Shown here piece by piece: positions 5,356 to 6,010 of a DNA stretch of 6,010 nucleotides. The stretch comes from Flavobacteriaceae bacterium. GTDB lineage: Bacteria; Bacteroidota; Bacteroidia; Flavobacteriales; Flavobacteriaceae. The first letter of the stretch is position 1; the number at the start of each line of letters is the position of its first letter. Below the pieces are notes generated by a model that saw only the letters and a list, made by a program, of their open reading frames with translations, was not told where the DNA came from and made no database searches. The stretch spans positions 1-6,010 of the forward strand of contig JAENXB010000175.1 in assembly GCA_016649785.1 (NCBI GenBank), read 5' to 3'. Made by a program: the position numbers and the translations under genes.

Positions 5356-6010
5356 TTACCTGAAAGTTCCTGATGGAAATACCACCATACTTTCAAATCC
5401 ATTTTTACCAACGCTTGCAACTCCAAAGAAAAAGTTATCTATTACAATTCCATTCAGGGTAAATTCGCTTACATCGCCTACAAAACGTGAATGTTGCCAT
5501 TGGGGGGCGGTGGTATCGCGCCAGTAAATCTTATATCCCGCTATATTCCCATCCACTTTTTCCCAACGCAATTTGGTTGATGGCTCTACAATTCCGCCAA
5601 TTTCAACATTCTTTGGTGGCTTTGGTGCCCAGGCCATACTGGCCAGGTTAATGGCGTTTACAGTAGTAAGTTTGGTGGCGTATGCAAAATTGACGCCTTC
5701 AACCACATCTCCGTATTTGATACCGTTCTCAGTGCGCAAGTCCTGATGCTGACGGTTATAATTCTCATGAGCTTCCATTATCCTTATTCCTGCAAAGCCC
5801 AGATCATTAAAAGGCCTGTGATGCCCGCCTCGTCCAAACCTATCCAATCTGTAGATCATCATCGGGTTCATCTCAGGCATATAAGTTTGTGTGGTTTTAT
5901 GAACATATCGGGCGAGTTGTCTTGAAATCCCGTCCACTTCCCCGCCGTAAAATCGTCTTTTGTTGCGTTCCTCTTCCGTTTCGGTTGGCGGGACCGGTTC
6001 AGAAAATATC
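5356..6010 (-). CDS. M28-type zinc metallopeptidase, C-terminal part with fibronectin III-like tail
   Basis: The frame is open at the right edge and ends at TAA 5356-5358, giving the last 217 residues. A GTG at 5937 lies mid-domain and is not the start. The first ~120 residues match the end of an M28 (aminopeptidase-like) catalytic domain. The segments GGEVDGISRQLARYV, MMIYRLDRFGRGGHHRPF and GFAGIRIMEAHENYNRQHQD are typical of the flavobacterial group. The His in RQHQD (codon 5746-5748) is the likely final zinc ligand; the other ligands lie outside the window. After MAWAPKPP comes a ~85-residue fibronectin type III-like domain (VEPSTKLRWEKV, IAGYKIYWRD, FFFGVASVGKNGFES) to the C-terminus. Such enzymes are normally exported and release amino acids from peptides. 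Export cannot be checked here because the N-terminus is missing. The exact peptide specificity is unknown. Confidence 0.87.
   Translation of the reverse strand, partial: IFSEPVPPTETEEERNKRRFYGGEVDGISRQLARYVHKTTQTYMPEMNPMMIYRLDRFGRGGHHRPFNDLGFAGIRIMEAHENYNRQHQDLRTENGIKYGDVVEGVNFAYATKLTTVNAINLASMAWAPKPPKNVEIGGIVEPSTKLRWEKVDGNIAGYKIYWRDTTAPQWQHSRFVGDVSEFTLNGIVIDNFFFGVASVGKNGFESMVVFPSGTFR

Overview
The window looks like a chromosomal segment from a marine or soil Bacteroidota, most likely a member of the Flavobacteriaceae. The grounds are the AT-rich intergenic DNA, the lack of Shine-Dalgarno sequences before starts, TAnnTTTG-type promoter boxes, flavobacterial-type protein families, and short GC-rich palindromes between genes. 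This is a judgement by eye; no search was run.

Layout, left to right. (1) Positions 1-1235, plus strand: the C-terminal part of a GMC-family flavoprotein oxidoreductase, then a small Tat-exported gluconate 2-dehydrogenase subunit 3-type protein 11 bp downstream. Together they look like the catalytic and small subunits of a periplasmic sugar dehydrogenase, possibly of the glucoside 3-dehydrogenase type. (2) Positions 1236-2222: about 1 kb without an intact gene. It holds a 44-bp hairpin, the decayed C-terminal end of a GH65 glycoside hydrolase/phosphorylase with two in-frame stops, a 7-bp tandem repeat, an 18-bp perfect palindrome, a 38-bp hairpin palindrome with a 16-bp stem, an 8-bp direct repeat, and a candidate promoter for the next gene. 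(3) Positions 2223-4348, plus strand: a full-length but frameshifted tex gene (RNA-binding transcription accessory protein). One base is missing inside the YqgF/RNase H-like domain. (4) Positions 4352-4381: an intrinsic terminator between convergent genes, best placed to stop the minus-strand transcript. (5) Positions 4433-6010, minus strand: an M28-type zinc metallopeptidase C-terminus with a fibronectin III-like tail, entering from the right edge, followed 68 bp later by a lipoprotein dienelactone hydrolase-family enzyme with a complete catalytic tetrad.

The left side carries sugar oxidation genes next to a dead disaccharide-active enzyme. The right side carries an exported peptidase and an exported hydrolase, which suits a polymer-degrading lifestyle. 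Two broken genes within 3 kb (GH65 remnant, tex) are the main oddity. I found no CRISPR array, rRNA, tRNA, intact transposase, phage gene or defence system, and nothing I would call a new biological system. The best leads are the tex frameshift, with a correctly phased slippery heptamer just downstream, and the cluster of palindromes and short repeats in the 1.8-2.1 kb interval.
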